NCBI GenBank assembly: GCA_012270485.1
Contig: JAAXIF010000020.1
Location: 214,967 to 278,966, forward strand
Source: Sphingobacteriales bacterium
GTDB lineage: Bacteria > Bacteroidota > Bacteroidia > Chitinophagales > Chitinophagaceae
DNA length: 64,000 nucleotides
Direction of reading: 5' to 3'
In this document: positions 10,067 to 18,100 of the stretch, in pieces
How positions within the stretch are numbered: the first letter of the stretch is position 1
How the letters are laid out: each line of letters starts with the position of its first letter
Notes under the pieces: generated by a model
Told to the model about the DNA's origin: nothing
Databases searched by the model: none
The model's input: only the letters and a program-made list of their open reading frames with translations
Position numbers and translations under genes: made by a program

Positions 10067-10204
10067 TTATTTACGGACTGTTTTAATGGTGTTGACAATC
10101 GCTGCTCTTTTAGCAGCAGTTTGTTTTCGTTGTTGATGTTTCGGGTTGCCAAGGCAGAGGAATAACAGGGCACTGCCGGCAATCACCACTACAAATGGTT
10201 TCAT
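10067..10204 (-). CDS. Candidate 45-residue membrane-anchored small protein
   Basis: A short frame starting at ATG 10204 and ending at TAA 10067. The product starts MKPFVVVIAGSALLFLCLGN, one hydrophobic helix, followed by a strongly basic tail (KHQQRKQTAAKRAAIV... KTVRK). This looks like a real single-pass or exported peptide rather than random translation, but nothing supports it beyond the composition and a clean start. It lies downstream, on the same strand, of a structured region and an even smaller ORF (10367-10441). Function unknown. Confidence 0.4.
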   Translation of the reverse strand: MKPFVVVIAGSALLFLCLGNPKHQQRKQTAAKRAAIVNTIKTVRK

Positions 10205-10251
10205 TTTTTATAAGCATAGAATGGTTAGGAAAAGGTATAGGTCGACCCTTA

Positions 10252-10343
10252 CCGTCACTGACGGCACCATTGGGAACCTGAGATATAGGGTATTAGAACA
10301 CAGCTGCAGCTATGCACCTCTATACCCTAATTCAGGTTTTTTT
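10252..10343 (+). ncRNA. Two-hairpin structured element ending in a T-run
   Basis: The plus strand contains a perfect hairpin CCGTCA-C-TGACGG at 10252-10264. It is followed by a long stem in which AACCTGA (10275-10281) pairs with TCAGGTT (10332-10338) and TAGGGTA (10286-10292) pairs with TACCCTA (10323-10329). Inside the loop is the self-complementary AGCTGCAGCT. Seven T residues (10337-10343) follow the outer stem, as in an intrinsic terminator for a plus-strand transcript. I do not recognise a known riboswitch or RNA family. It may be a small RNA with its terminator, or merely a terminator with a large apical domain. Confidence 0.4.
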
Positions 10344-10366
10344 CCGGAAATGGTGAACGGGAAGAT

Positions 10367-10441
10367 TTAGTTCAGATGAACTTCTGGTGGCTTCACGCGC
10401 TGGCGGAAACGAGCAAACAGAAATTCGGTGTGGTGGTTCAT
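10367..10441 (-). CDS. Candidate 24-residue leader-like peptide ORF
   Basis: A tiny minus-strand frame from ATG 10441 to TAA 10367. The product begins MNHHTEFLFARFRQ and ends PPEVHLN. A TACCTTTA sequence, one base off the TAnnTTTG promoter word, lies ~40-45 bases upstream on that strand. The ORF precedes the large hairpin and then the 45-residue ORF, an arrangement like a leader peptide, but on this strand the hairpin lacks a T-run. Evidence is limited to position and codon quality. Confidence 0.25.
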   Translation of the reverse strand: MNHHTEFLFARFRQRVKPPEVHLN

Positions 10442-10572
10442 ATTACATGGGAGCGAGGCTCCATTTATTTTGAAGACATAAAGGTATATGGGGGGTGAAT
10501 ATGCGCATATAAAAACAGGGATAAACGGGACTTGCGCTTTCACAAACGGTAAAGTACCTGTGATGAACGACT
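10442..10572. other. Left junction zone of the IS1595-like region
   Basis: No gene seen. Contains a short hairpin GGAGC-GAG-GCTCC (10450-10462) and marks the change from host-like sequence to the AT-rich, differently worded DNA of the transposase region. I searched by eye for terminal inverted repeats matching the right side (12740-12840) and found none convincing, so the left end of the mobile element stays undefined. Confidence 0.4.
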
Positions 10573-10851
10573 ATGACATACAATGATGGACTAAACTTGA
10601 ATAACAATGAGTTGCGCATTGAAAATGCAGAAAAAGAAGTATCAGAAGAAAGTGCATTAAGTAGGGATGAACGGAAAGTATGGGAACTTTTGGAAGCTAC
10701 GAAAACAGACCCCGAACTAACGAGTATTTTAGCTGAAATGGATATTTTAAAAAATAAGTTTGAAGCCAGATTAGCGGAATTAAGGGCTACTTACCCTGAA
10801 AAGTATAAGGAGTTATTTTTGAGAAGTACATCTCCACTCCCTCATCGTTAA
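10573..10851 (+). CDS. Hypothetical small acidic coiled-coil protein in the IS1595 region
   Basis: 92 residues, not recognised. The sequence is polar and helical (NAEKEVSEESALSRDERKVW, then ILAEMDILKNKFEARLAELRA), consistent with a short coiled coil. There is no signal peptide or membrane segment. It overlaps the 3' end of the opposite-strand ORF 10787-11158 by 65 bases, so at least one of the two ends may be misjudged. Base composition and codon choice resemble the neighbouring transposase more than the chromosome, so it is probably cargo or a flanking accessory gene. Confidence 0.5.
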   Translation: MTYNDGLNLNNNELRIENAEKEVSEESALSRDERKVWELLEATKTDPELTSILAEMDILKNKFEARLAELRATYPEKYKELFLRSTSPLPHR

Positions 10852-11158
10852 GAAGCCTAAACTGTCCTGCACCTCCGTTTAGAAACCAAATTCGATATTC
10901 TTTAACCTCATCTTTATCTATCGTGTGTAACCAAGTTTCAAAAAATTCAGGCTCATCTTTCGCATCTGTTAATACAATTTTATATTCCATTGGCGGTGTG
11001 ATTGGCACAAGGATTTCTTGTTCACTTGCGTGTAATTTTCCTGTTTTGCCAACAGATGAGGTCGGATGAAAAAACATAAACAACTGATTATCCTCTCTAA
11101 ACCAAAAACCAATTAACGCATCTTCAATAGCTAATATTCTTTGCTCTTTTACCGTCAT
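10787..11158 (-). CDS. Hypothetical 123-residue protein beside the transposase
   Basis: Not recognised. The start MTVKEQRILAIEDALIGFWF is clean, and the product is soluble with several predicted beta strands (QLFMFFHPTS, YKIVLTDAKDE, KEYRIWFLNGGAGQFRLL). It is transcribed divergently from the transposase, with 38 bases between the starts, so the two would share a control region. The 3' end overlaps the convergent ORF 10573-10851. It could be a regulator or a passenger of the element; nothing in the sequence decides. Confidence 0.55.
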   Translation of the reverse strand: MTVKEQRILAIEDALIGFWFREDNQLFMFFHPTSSVGKTGKLHASEQEILVPITPPMEYKIVLTDAKDEPEFFETWLHTIDKDEVKEYRIWFLNGGAGQFRLLNDEGVEMYFSKITPYTFQGK

Positions 11159-11196
11159 AAAATTTGCTTTGAAACAAAATACTAAAAACTATTTAT

Positions 11197-12153
11197 ATGT
11201 TCAAAAACTTACATGAGTTAATTGCCCAGATGCCCGATGAAAAAAGTTGTCGGTTGTGGTTAGCTGAACAAAGATGGAACGGTAAGCCTGTATGCCCTCA
11301 CTGTGGTTTTGATGGGAAGATATATGTGATTGAAGGGGGTAAAAAATACAAATGCGGTTCACAGACTTGTTATAAGAAATTCAGTGTAACAGTAGGTACA
11401 TTTTTAGAAGGTAGCAATATCCCGTTAAATAAGTGGCTTATGGCTATCTATATATGTACAGGACATAAAAAAGGGATAAGCAGTTATCAGTTGGGGAAGG
11501 ATATAGGAGTAACGCAAAAATCCGCTTGGTTTATGCTCCATAGAATTAGGGCTATTATGACCGAAAAGGTAGATGTACAAATGACGGGAATAGTGGAAGC
11601 GGATGAAACGTATATGGGTAGGAAATACAGGTCTGACTATGTGGGATTAAGCCCCGAAGAAATAGACTACAAACTAAAAACACCGCAGAACAAGAAAGGG
11701 GCTGTTTTAGGCATAGTAGAAAGGTCAACGGGTAAAGTAAACGTAAAAGCATTTAGCGAGATCAAACGGGATGCACTTACCGACTATATGAGAGATAAGG
11801 TAGAAGAAGGAAGTACACTGCATACAGATGAAAGCAGCTTATACAGGAAATTAGAGCATAATGGATATGGAAGGGAAACCGTAATCCATAGCCGTAAGGA
11901 GTTCGCTAAAACGTCTGTAACAGGGTATAGAGTACATTGTAATAATGTAGAGGCTTTTTGGTCAGTAATGAAACGGGGAATACATGGTATTTATCATCAA
12001 ATAAGCTACAAGCATTTACAGCAGTATTGTGATGAATTTTCATTCAGGCACAACCACAGACACCTAAAAGACCATGAGAAATTCCAAATAGTATTCAAAG
12101 GGTTAATCGGACGTTTACCCTATAAGGAATTGGTTGCCCCAAAAAATAACTAA
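11197..12153 (+). CDS. IS1595 family (ISXO2-like) transposase
   Basis: 318 residues, apparently intact. An N-terminal zinc ribbon (CPHCGFDG ... KCGSQTC, about residues 29-55) is typical of the family. Next comes a helix-turn-helix-like stretch (ISSYQLGKDIGVTQKSAWFML), then the DDE-type catalytic domain: the first acidic residue in VEADETYMG, the second in LHTDESSLY, and the third position in the NNVEAFWS segment, with RHNHRH near the end. Full length and uninterrupted, so it may be active. It is divergent from 10787-11158 and is followed closely by two small ORFs. Confidence 0.93.
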   Translation: MFKNLHELIAQMPDEKSCRLWLAEQRWNGKPVCPHCGFDGKIYVIEGGKKYKCGSQTCYKKFSVTVGTFLEGSNIPLNKWLMAIYICTGHKKGISSYQLGKDIGVTQKSAWFMLHRIRAIMTEKVDVQMTGIVEADETYMGRKYRSDYVGLSPEEIDYKLKTPQNKKGAVLGIVERSTGKVNVKAFSEIKRDALTDYMRDKVEEGSTLHTDESSLYRKLEHNGYGRETVIHSRKEFAKTSVTGYRVHCNNVEAFWSVMKRGIHGIYHQISYKHLQQYCDEFSFRHNHRHLKDHEKFQIVFKGLIGRLPYKELVAPKNN

Positions 12154-12163
12154 CTTAGTCCCT

Positions 12164-12316
12164 ATGGCTAAGAAAGTAAAACCTATTATACTCCCCCCCG
12201 TACCCAAAATGACTAAAAAGGCACTTGCAGAAGAAAAGCCTTTAAAGGTCAATTTAACAGCAGATGAACTTTTAAAAAAAATCTTAAATAGTCAAATTAA
12301 AAAGAATAAAAAATGA
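12164..12316 (+). CDS. Small basic protein downstream of the transposase
   Basis: 50 residues from ATG 12164 (MAKKVKPIILPPVPKMTKK), lysine- and proline-rich, ending LLKKILNSQIKKNKK. I prefer this start because the alternative at 12134 would overlap the transposase gene. Not recognised; it could bind nucleic acid from composition alone. Its stop codon overlaps the start of the next ORF (ATGA at 12313-12316), so the two are probably translationally coupled and co-transcribed with the transposase. Confidence 0.55.
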   Translation: MAKKVKPIILPPVPKMTKKALAEEKPLKVNLTADELLKKILNSQIKKNKK

Positions 12317-12633
12317 ATATAGTTTGGCAAATGTATTTAGATGATAATACCTGTTTTGACAATATTACCGCAGAAGAAAAAATATTATTTGATTGTATAT
12401 GGGATTATGTAAAAGGTAGATTAATGCCTTTAAAGGATGAAATAGACAAGGAAGAAGCAAAAGACATGGGAGTAAAAAATAAAGGTGTTATTATCGGATT
12501 CCCGTATAAGGGAATAGGGTGTCAAGGCTATTCAAATGAGTTACAACAAAAAATATTGTCATGTTTTGACCAAAACGGGATAGATGCAATGTATTTAGCC
12601 TGTAATGAGAAATTAAAAGCCCTTAATAATTGA
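12313..12633 (+). CDS. Hypothetical 106-residue passenger protein
   Basis: Not recognised. A soluble acidic protein starting MNIVWQMYLDDNTCFDNITAEEK, with a short helical centre (KDEIDKEEAKDMG) and a C-terminal CNEKLKALNN. It begins inside the stop codon of the preceding small basic ORF, a typical coupled pair. AT-rich codon use matches the transposase. Its 3' end overlaps a candidate minus-strand ORF by 21 bases. Probably cargo of the IS1595 region. Confidence 0.55.
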   Translation: MNIVWQMYLDDNTCFDNITAEEKILFDCIWDYVKGRLMPLKDEIDKEEAKDMGVKNKGVIIGFPYKGIGCQGYSNELQQKILSCFDQNGIDAMYLACNEKLKALNN

Positions 12634-12741
12634 CCACAAAAACAAAAAGCCACCCCAATTAAAATCCTTCCAATTAATTGGATTGCCTCCTACTACTGTT
12701 CCTTTAAATTTATCTAAGTCTATATAATCTTTAGATGTCAT
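12613..12741 (-). CDS. Candidate 42-residue ORF at the right side of the IS region
   Basis: A minus-strand frame starting at ATG 12741 and ending at TAA 12613. The product starts MTSKDYIDLDKFKGTVVGGN and continues with an aromatic, partly hydrophobic tail (NWKDFNWGGFLFLWSIIKGF). The ending looks like a short membrane helix. It is convergent with, and overlaps by 21 bases, the ORF at 12313. Support is compositional only; it could be the remnant of a longer gene cut by the insertion. Confidence 0.3.
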   Translation of the reverse strand: MTSKDYIDLDKFKGTVVGGNPINWKDFNWGGFLFLWSIIKGF

Positions 12742-12937
12742 TCACCATTTACTAACTAAGGCTTTTACTTTCTCTTGTCCTTAATAGTAAGTTGATACGG
12801 CGTTGGCGGCAAAATAAGTGTATCGGCGGTGTTTGGCCTTGATGAGTGGTAATACTGATCAACAATCGAAAAACCATCAAAAAACAGTATCCATTCAGCA
12901 TGAATCATCTAGTGATGCTTTTCTGAAGAATACCGCA
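12742..12937. other. Gene-free stretch right of the IS region
   Basis: No convincing gene. It contains ACGGCGTTGGCGGC (12797-12810) followed by ATCGGCGGTG, a GC-rich island in AT-rich surroundings. This faintly resembles GCGCTGGCGGAAAC at 10399-10412 in direct orientation. A frame opens at 12842 but runs antisense into the following membrane-protein gene and looks accidental. The right end of the mobile region probably lies here. Confidence 0.35.
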
Positions 12938-13339
12938 TTAATAAGCTTCTTTATGTCTAGGTTTCCAGATCAGGTAATAAAAAGCCAATATGAGAATACC
13001 TGTTACAAAAGGAATGAGTGCGAGATCTTTATACGTGTAATGAGCAAAAAGTATCTTTTCATCAAATTCTAAGAATTCAGTGATCATCCAGTAGGAGTTG
13101 GCACTGATCCATACAGCAATGGCGAGATTATGACAGAGTTCAGAAACGATATGTCTTGTTCTCCAACTTATGACCAATGCAATAATAAGCGTAGGAAAGA
13201 TCATGGAGATGCCAAAAACAGCAAAGCCTAAACACCAGGCCACATCTTTAAACAACCAGAATACGATGTGCAGATTTTCCATTTTGCGATAGCGCAAGGG
13301 AATAATATAGTCTTGTTTGCTCCCGCCAGGTTCAGCCAT
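12938..13339 (-). CDS. Small integral membrane protein, unknown function
   Basis: 133 residues, not recognised. About four hydrophobic segments at residues 24-44, 45-60, 66-88 and 104-124, short polar loops, and a basic C-terminus (KPRHKEAY). No catalytic motif. It sits 52 bases downstream of the DadA-like oxidase gene on the same strand, so it may be co-transcribed with it. The aromatic-rich loop between helices 3 and 4 (EFDEKILFAHYTYKD) would be exposed. Confidence 0.7.
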   Translation of the reverse strand: MAEPGGSKQDYIIPLRYRKMENLHIVFWLFKDVAWCLGFAVFGISMIFPTLIIALVISWRTRHIVSELCHNLAIAVWISANSYWMITEFLEFDEKILFAHYTYKDLALIPFVTGILILAFYYLIWKPRHKEAY

Positions 13340-13391
13340 TGATTTTAGTTTTTTGAAGGTAATGGCTGCAATATTAATTTTTTGTCACCAA

Positions 13392-14447
13392 TCAGCGGCT
13401 TAAAATGCGTGTAAATCTTGTGACATCAGCGGCTGGGGTCATAGGTTTTCCTTCCGTCAGGTATTGTGCAAACTCATGGGCAAAATAAGGAGCCAACGAA
13501 CATCCTTTTGTTCCCATTCCATTAAAGACACCCACTGACGGATGCAAAGGATGTAATCCTACAAAAGGTCTTCTCTCCATATTGGTCGGACGTTCAGCAG
13601 CCATATGATCTAAAATCTGATAGGGCAGTTTCAACCAATATTTCAGTTGTTCTTCTGTTTTCATCCTGAAAGTTTCTGATGGATTAAGATCTGTAAAATC
13701 CCATTCATAGTTAGAACCTATCCACCATAACCCATCTTGCCAAGGAACCAGATGGATACCTTGTTTATAAATATTGGTAGCAGGCAATCCTTCAATAGCA
13801 GCGATGATGGCTTGACCTTTATTCGGCGCATAAGGTAATAGATGGAAGTATGGATTTTGAAAGCCGGCAGCCCCTTCACAACAAATGATTGACTTCGCCG
13901 TGATATGTTGATATTGTACTTCAGATGCTTTGATGGTACAATCTTTCCAATCAAATCTTTGTTCTAATAAAATACCTTTCTGTTGTAATTTTTTTCTCCA
14001 TTCTTTTAATAAGCGGTTTAGATCAATCAACCAGCAAGGATTGATTTCTCCAACTCCAAAATCAAACTGAAAAAAAGATCTTAGTTCTTCAATTTCATCA
14101 GGTATGCGCAGGTATTCTTGTTCTTCCGGTAATCTTTCTTTGAAAGCCAACATCATTTGTGGTGTTGGATGAAAATCCAGAATATTGGTTTGCCTGATCA
14201 GGGAGGTATTTAATTCTTTTTCAAATGCGCGATACACTGCTACCGCAAAAGGCATGATCTTTTCAATTTCCCAGGTTCGTACAATTCTTCTGCCGGTAAC
14301 CGGGTTGATTACACCACTGGCTACTTTAGAAGCGGTATAAGGACCTGGTTCATCTATGACCAGAACTGTTTTACCTGCCTTCAATAAGTTATGACTCAGC
14401 ATTGTTCCACAAATCCCTTGTCCAACGATTATATAATCCACCACCAT
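13392..14447 (-). CDS. FAD-dependent oxidase of the DAO/DadA family
   Basis: 351 residues. The N-terminal Rossmann motif is VGQGICG (residues 8-14) with the following VLVIDEPG. Other family signs are VASGVINPVTGRR, the mid-protein ICCEGAAG, WWIGSNYEW and a C-terminal FAD segment GVFNGMGTKGCSLAPYFA. These point to an amine or amino-acid oxidising flavoenzyme of the glycine/D-amino-acid oxidase fold; the substrate is unknown. I chose ATG 14447. The longer frame from 14492 runs over AACTTTGC, which looks like the -7 promoter element of this gene. Divergent from the outer-membrane-like gene at 14602. Confidence 0.82.
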   Translation of the reverse strand: MVVDYIIVGQGICGTMLSHNLLKAGKTVLVIDEPGPYTASKVASGVINPVTGRRIVRTWEIEKIMPFAVAVYRAFEKELNTSLIRQTNILDFHPTPQMMLAFKERLPEEQEYLRIPDEIEELRSFFQFDFGVGEINPCWLIDLNRLLKEWRKKLQQKGILLEQRFDWKDCTIKASEVQYQHITAKSIICCEGAAGFQNPYFHLLPYAPNKGQAIIAAIEGLPATNIYKQGIHLVPWQDGLWWIGSNYEWDFTDLNPSETFRMKTEEQLKYWLKLPYQILDHMAAERPTNMERRPFVGLHPLHPSVGVFNGMGTKGCSLAPYFAHEFAQYLTEGKPMTPAADVTRFTRILSR

Positions 14448-14601
14448 ATTCGTAAGCGATAATAAGCTGCAAAGTTCATTAAATAGGTTCATTCTTTTGC
14501 ATGGAATATCTTTTATCCTTTCTTGAAACCGTCAATCCAAAAATAATATGACGCAGGCATCATTATTGGGTTGGGCTGTGTCATGCTTCAAAATCAATTG
14601 C

Positions 14602-15147
14602 ATGAAAAAACTGTGGATGGGTTTATTACTGCTGTGTATTTGTTCTGAAACGATAACAGCACAATCAAAAAAATTTCGATTAACACTATTGCCAGAGGCC
14701 GGCTTGGTAAGTTTTGATGGAAAGAGTGGAAGCGGCTGGGGGCTATATGCAAAAGGATCATTTGTTACCGGTTCAACAGGAGCATTAACGCTAACAACAG
14801 GAATAGGAAGAGCTAGTTTGAAGAAGCTGATTGGTTCCTCTGAAGACTATGTCATACGCTCTATCCCTGTATTGCTTGGATATGAACATGCCATGGGGAA
14901 TTTCAGAATAGAACCACAACTAGGTTTGGGAGAGTTGGGTGGTAAATATACTTTGTCGGGAGTGGTAGCTCGTCCATCCGTTGCTTCCTTATTTTCAGCA
15001 CTGACCCTTAGATACCAATGGAAACCGATATCGGTTGGTCTCAGAGCCCAATACCAAAAATCCATTGAAGGAAAAGAGGTAGGAACATGGTATCGTTCAA
15101 GAATGGGATTTTACACCATTCAGGTAGGTATGCCCCTGGTGAAATGA
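14602..15147 (+). CDS. Exported small beta-barrel-like protein
   Basis: 181 residues with a signal peptide (MKKLWMGLLLLCICSETITAQ). The mature part alternates in the manner of outer-membrane beta strands (FRLTLLPEAGLVSF, GWGLYAKGSFVTG, ALTLTTGIGRASL, FRIEPQLGLGELGG, ISVGLRAQYQKS, GFYTIQVGMPLVK) and would fit an eight-stranded barrel or porin-like protein. Start chosen at ATG 14602 because upstream codons give no signal peptide. It is convergent with the alpha-2-macroglobulin gene; the 30 bases between them contain a small inverted repeat (GATTTTTTGATC region). Confidence 0.68.
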   Translation: MKKLWMGLLLLCICSETITAQSKKFRLTLLPEAGLVSFDGKSGSGWGLYAKGSFVTGSTGALTLTTGIGRASLKKLIGSSEDYVIRSIPVLLGYEHAMGNFRIEPQLGLGELGGKYTLSGVVARPSVASLFSALTLRYQWKPISVGLRAQYQKSIEGKEVGTWYRSRMGFYTIQVGMPLVK

Positions 15148-15176
15148 TCTTTGATTTTTTGATCAAAAAATCAAAC

Positions 15177-18100
15177 TTATTCTTCTACCCTCAATATCAT
15201 TCCCCCCGAATTGGCTGTAAACTCAGGTGCGTACATACATTGGATACTTGCATTACCTGTTGAGAATACGCCGGTGTGGGTGATGTATACAGGATAGTCG
15301 AATACATAAGTCCCTTTATTCAGTTGACCAATAAAGAAATTTGTACTGGCATCTTTGGTGCTTTCATAATAGCCAAGTCTGTCTTGCCACTTGAATCCAC
15401 TCAACACATTCACAGGTTCCATGGTGGCAGATCTGGTATCTTTTAGGTGGAGGTATTCCATCGGACGATCACTTTTGATGATCATTCTGACGATTACTTT
15501 ATCGCCGGGTTTTACCACATCATTTTCTTTTAATGCTTCCAGTACTTTGCCGGCATTGCTATTTTTCTCAACAAACAATTCTTTGGTAATTGACAATGGA
15601 GTTGCAGAAGGAGTGATCTTATCCATATCCTCAAAATATTGCCAATGTACAGCACCCCATGATATGGATTCCTTAGATCCTGTTCCTTTTGTTTGTACCG
15701 TGATTTGAATATTTCCCATCTCTGGTTTTACCAACCTACCCTCTACACGTTGCTGGTAATAACCTGTACCTACTTCTTTTGTATGGGTTTGGTTATTATA
15801 AAGTGTATTACCTAATTGGATGGTAATATTTTTATCTGTGTGCAGCAGGTCTGTACCTGTCATAATCAATGAATAAGCGGCATCGGCAGTTGCTACTGTG
15901 GTATTCCAATGATTGGTTTGTTTGTTCAGCAGCAACCAGTTTCTGGCGTGATTAATACTTTTTTGTCCGCCTACAAAATTTTGATCTTGCAAGACTTCTT
16001 GCAAAAATTGGATCACTGTACTTTGATGTTCTATCTGTGAAGTATACCATGAATAGCCGGATCGATCTTTCCAATAAACGGTTGCTTTTGATGGATCTTC
16101 CACAGCATTTTCTAAAACAGGGCTAAGAATATTTACATTCACAAACCTCTTTTCGTTATTTCTAAAATAAACCAAGCCTAACAAAGACTTATTGTAAATA
16201 CTTTGTCTTTGAATATTCTTCTTACCAAGATCATAATAATAGCTATAAGCATCATAAGTACCGGTTTGCTGAATATCTCTAAAGAAACTTCTCATATACA
16301 GATACTGAAGTTCAAATCCGGAAAGTATCGGCTTGATAGAATCGAGCTTTGCAGCTTTTAATACACGGTAGTCTCTAGTGATACTAGCATCAAGGAATTT
16401 TATGGCTTTATCGATGAGGGGTTTAAGTCTGATAGCAATATCCGGTGTCATCGCTCCCAGTCTTTTTAGTTTACCAATACCTGTCATGACATAATTGGTC
16501 ATATATCGATCTGCATAACCACCTTTAAACCAACTAAAGCTACCATCGGGCAGTTGCATGTCTTCTAATTTTTTGATCAATTGATCTGATTGTTGGTTCA
16601 TGCGAAAGACATCAAATAATAACGCCAAGTTTTTGTTTTTCTGTTCTTGTGTTTCGGCTTCAAAAACCCAAGGTGTTTCTTCCAGCATTACTTGTTTCAA
16701 AGATTCGTTCAATTGCAGTTTGCTTTTCAAAGCAACCGTATCTTTTTGCCAAGCTTCAAATACTTTTTTGATTTTGGCATCCTTATTTATGATATAGTGT
16801 GCCAATGCATTTGCATAAAACCTATTAAAGGTTTGTTCAACGCACTCATATGGGTATTCCATGAGATAGGGTAGAGAACGGATGGCTTCCCAAATGGGAT
16901 TGGCTGTGTAGCTGATGGTTAATGCTTCATGTGTTAAACTCGGACTATTGGCATTGATGAGTTTTTCAAAACGAAATTTTTGTGTGGTATCTTTTGTAAT
17001 GAGGATGGGTAAACTTTCAGTCACCAATTGTCTGTTTGTCAAGACAGGAAGCGTATTTTCTTCGCCATCACTATAATTACCTGCCTTTGCTACCAATCGC
17101 CAAGTAAGGGCACGATTGAAACTAAAAGGTATTTGGATAGGAAATTTTACAACTGAACTCTGTTTAGCAGGTACGGTAAAATATTGTGAAGGAAATACAT
17201 TTTGAAACCAGCCATCCACTAAAGAACCCGCACTTGCATCAATGAGTTCCAGCATTATTTGTCCTGATAGCTCCTGATCACTTAAGTTAGAAACTTTGGC
17301 ACTGAATTCCATTTTATCGCCTTCACGCATGAATCGAGGAGCATTGGCTTGCACCATTAAAGTTTTCTGGGTAATGACATCAGCTTGACCACTGCCAAAA
17401 GCTAGGTCTTTGTTATGTGCTATCGTCATCCATTTCCATTGTGTAACTGCTTCCGGCATCGTAAAACTGAAACTGTAATTGCCGGTACTGTCTGCATGTA
17501 GATGCGGATAAAAAAAGGCTGTTTCATTAAAATTTTTACGAATGACTACAGGCGTTTGAGCATTTTTTGTGGTAATAATCAAAGCACCCTTTTCGGCTTT
17601 CTGTCCAAAGCGTTTAACTGCTTCAACCGGCTCGAGATACTCCGAAGAAATAATATCGGCAGGATTAATATTCGAAATACTAGGCACAATGACACCATCC
17701 ACTAATAACAAACTACCCGGCACTATCGTAGAAATACCTGCTCCTCTAATTTTAATATCACCATATCCTACAGAAGCATCATAAGAAAATAATCCCGTGG
17801 CGGTATCGTCATTAAGACCGGTAGTAGCTTTTTTAGCAGCGGCTGTTAAAACCGATGGCGGACTCATGGCTTTATTCTGATCCATCAACTCATTGCGATG
17901 GTTACTAAAATAATACTTCGATGTGTATTGCAAACTTTCTATCAAATGCTTTTTTGCTTGGATAGAAAGCAAGCTAGAAGGCTGTTGAGACCAATATTTA
18001 AGATTCTGAACCATCAAATCTTCGGAATTTGTGGCTATTCTGTCCAGCTCAACCTCTTCATACTGAACAAATGGAATGTCTACGTATTTGGCTAAAGATT

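Larger units (their letters stand above)
10573..12741. mobile_element. IS1595/ISXO2-type insertion region with passenger ORFs (ends undefined)
   Basis: A block of AT-rich DNA holding a full-length IS1595-family transposase flanked by short ORFs on both strands, set between ordinary chromosomal genes. The coordinates given only bracket the ORFs; no terminal inverted repeats or target duplications could be fixed by eye. The genes at 12164 and 12313 are downstream of, and co-directional with, the transposase, so they may be carried by it. Confidence 0.55.

Noticed and set aside
10275..10338. TPP or SAM riboswitch suggested by AACCTGA and CTGAGA motifs
   Set aside because: The motifs are in the wrong order and the surrounding conserved core of either riboswitch is absent.
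10399..12810. GCGCTGGCGG at 10399 and GCGTTGGCGG at 12799 as target duplication or ends of the IS element
   Set aside because: The match is short, imperfect and in direct rather than inverted orientation, and the inner ends show no inverted repeats.
12842..13072. Plus-strand frame starting MSGNTDQQSKN right of the IS region
   Set aside because: Most of it is antisense to the well-formed membrane-protein gene at 12938-13339.
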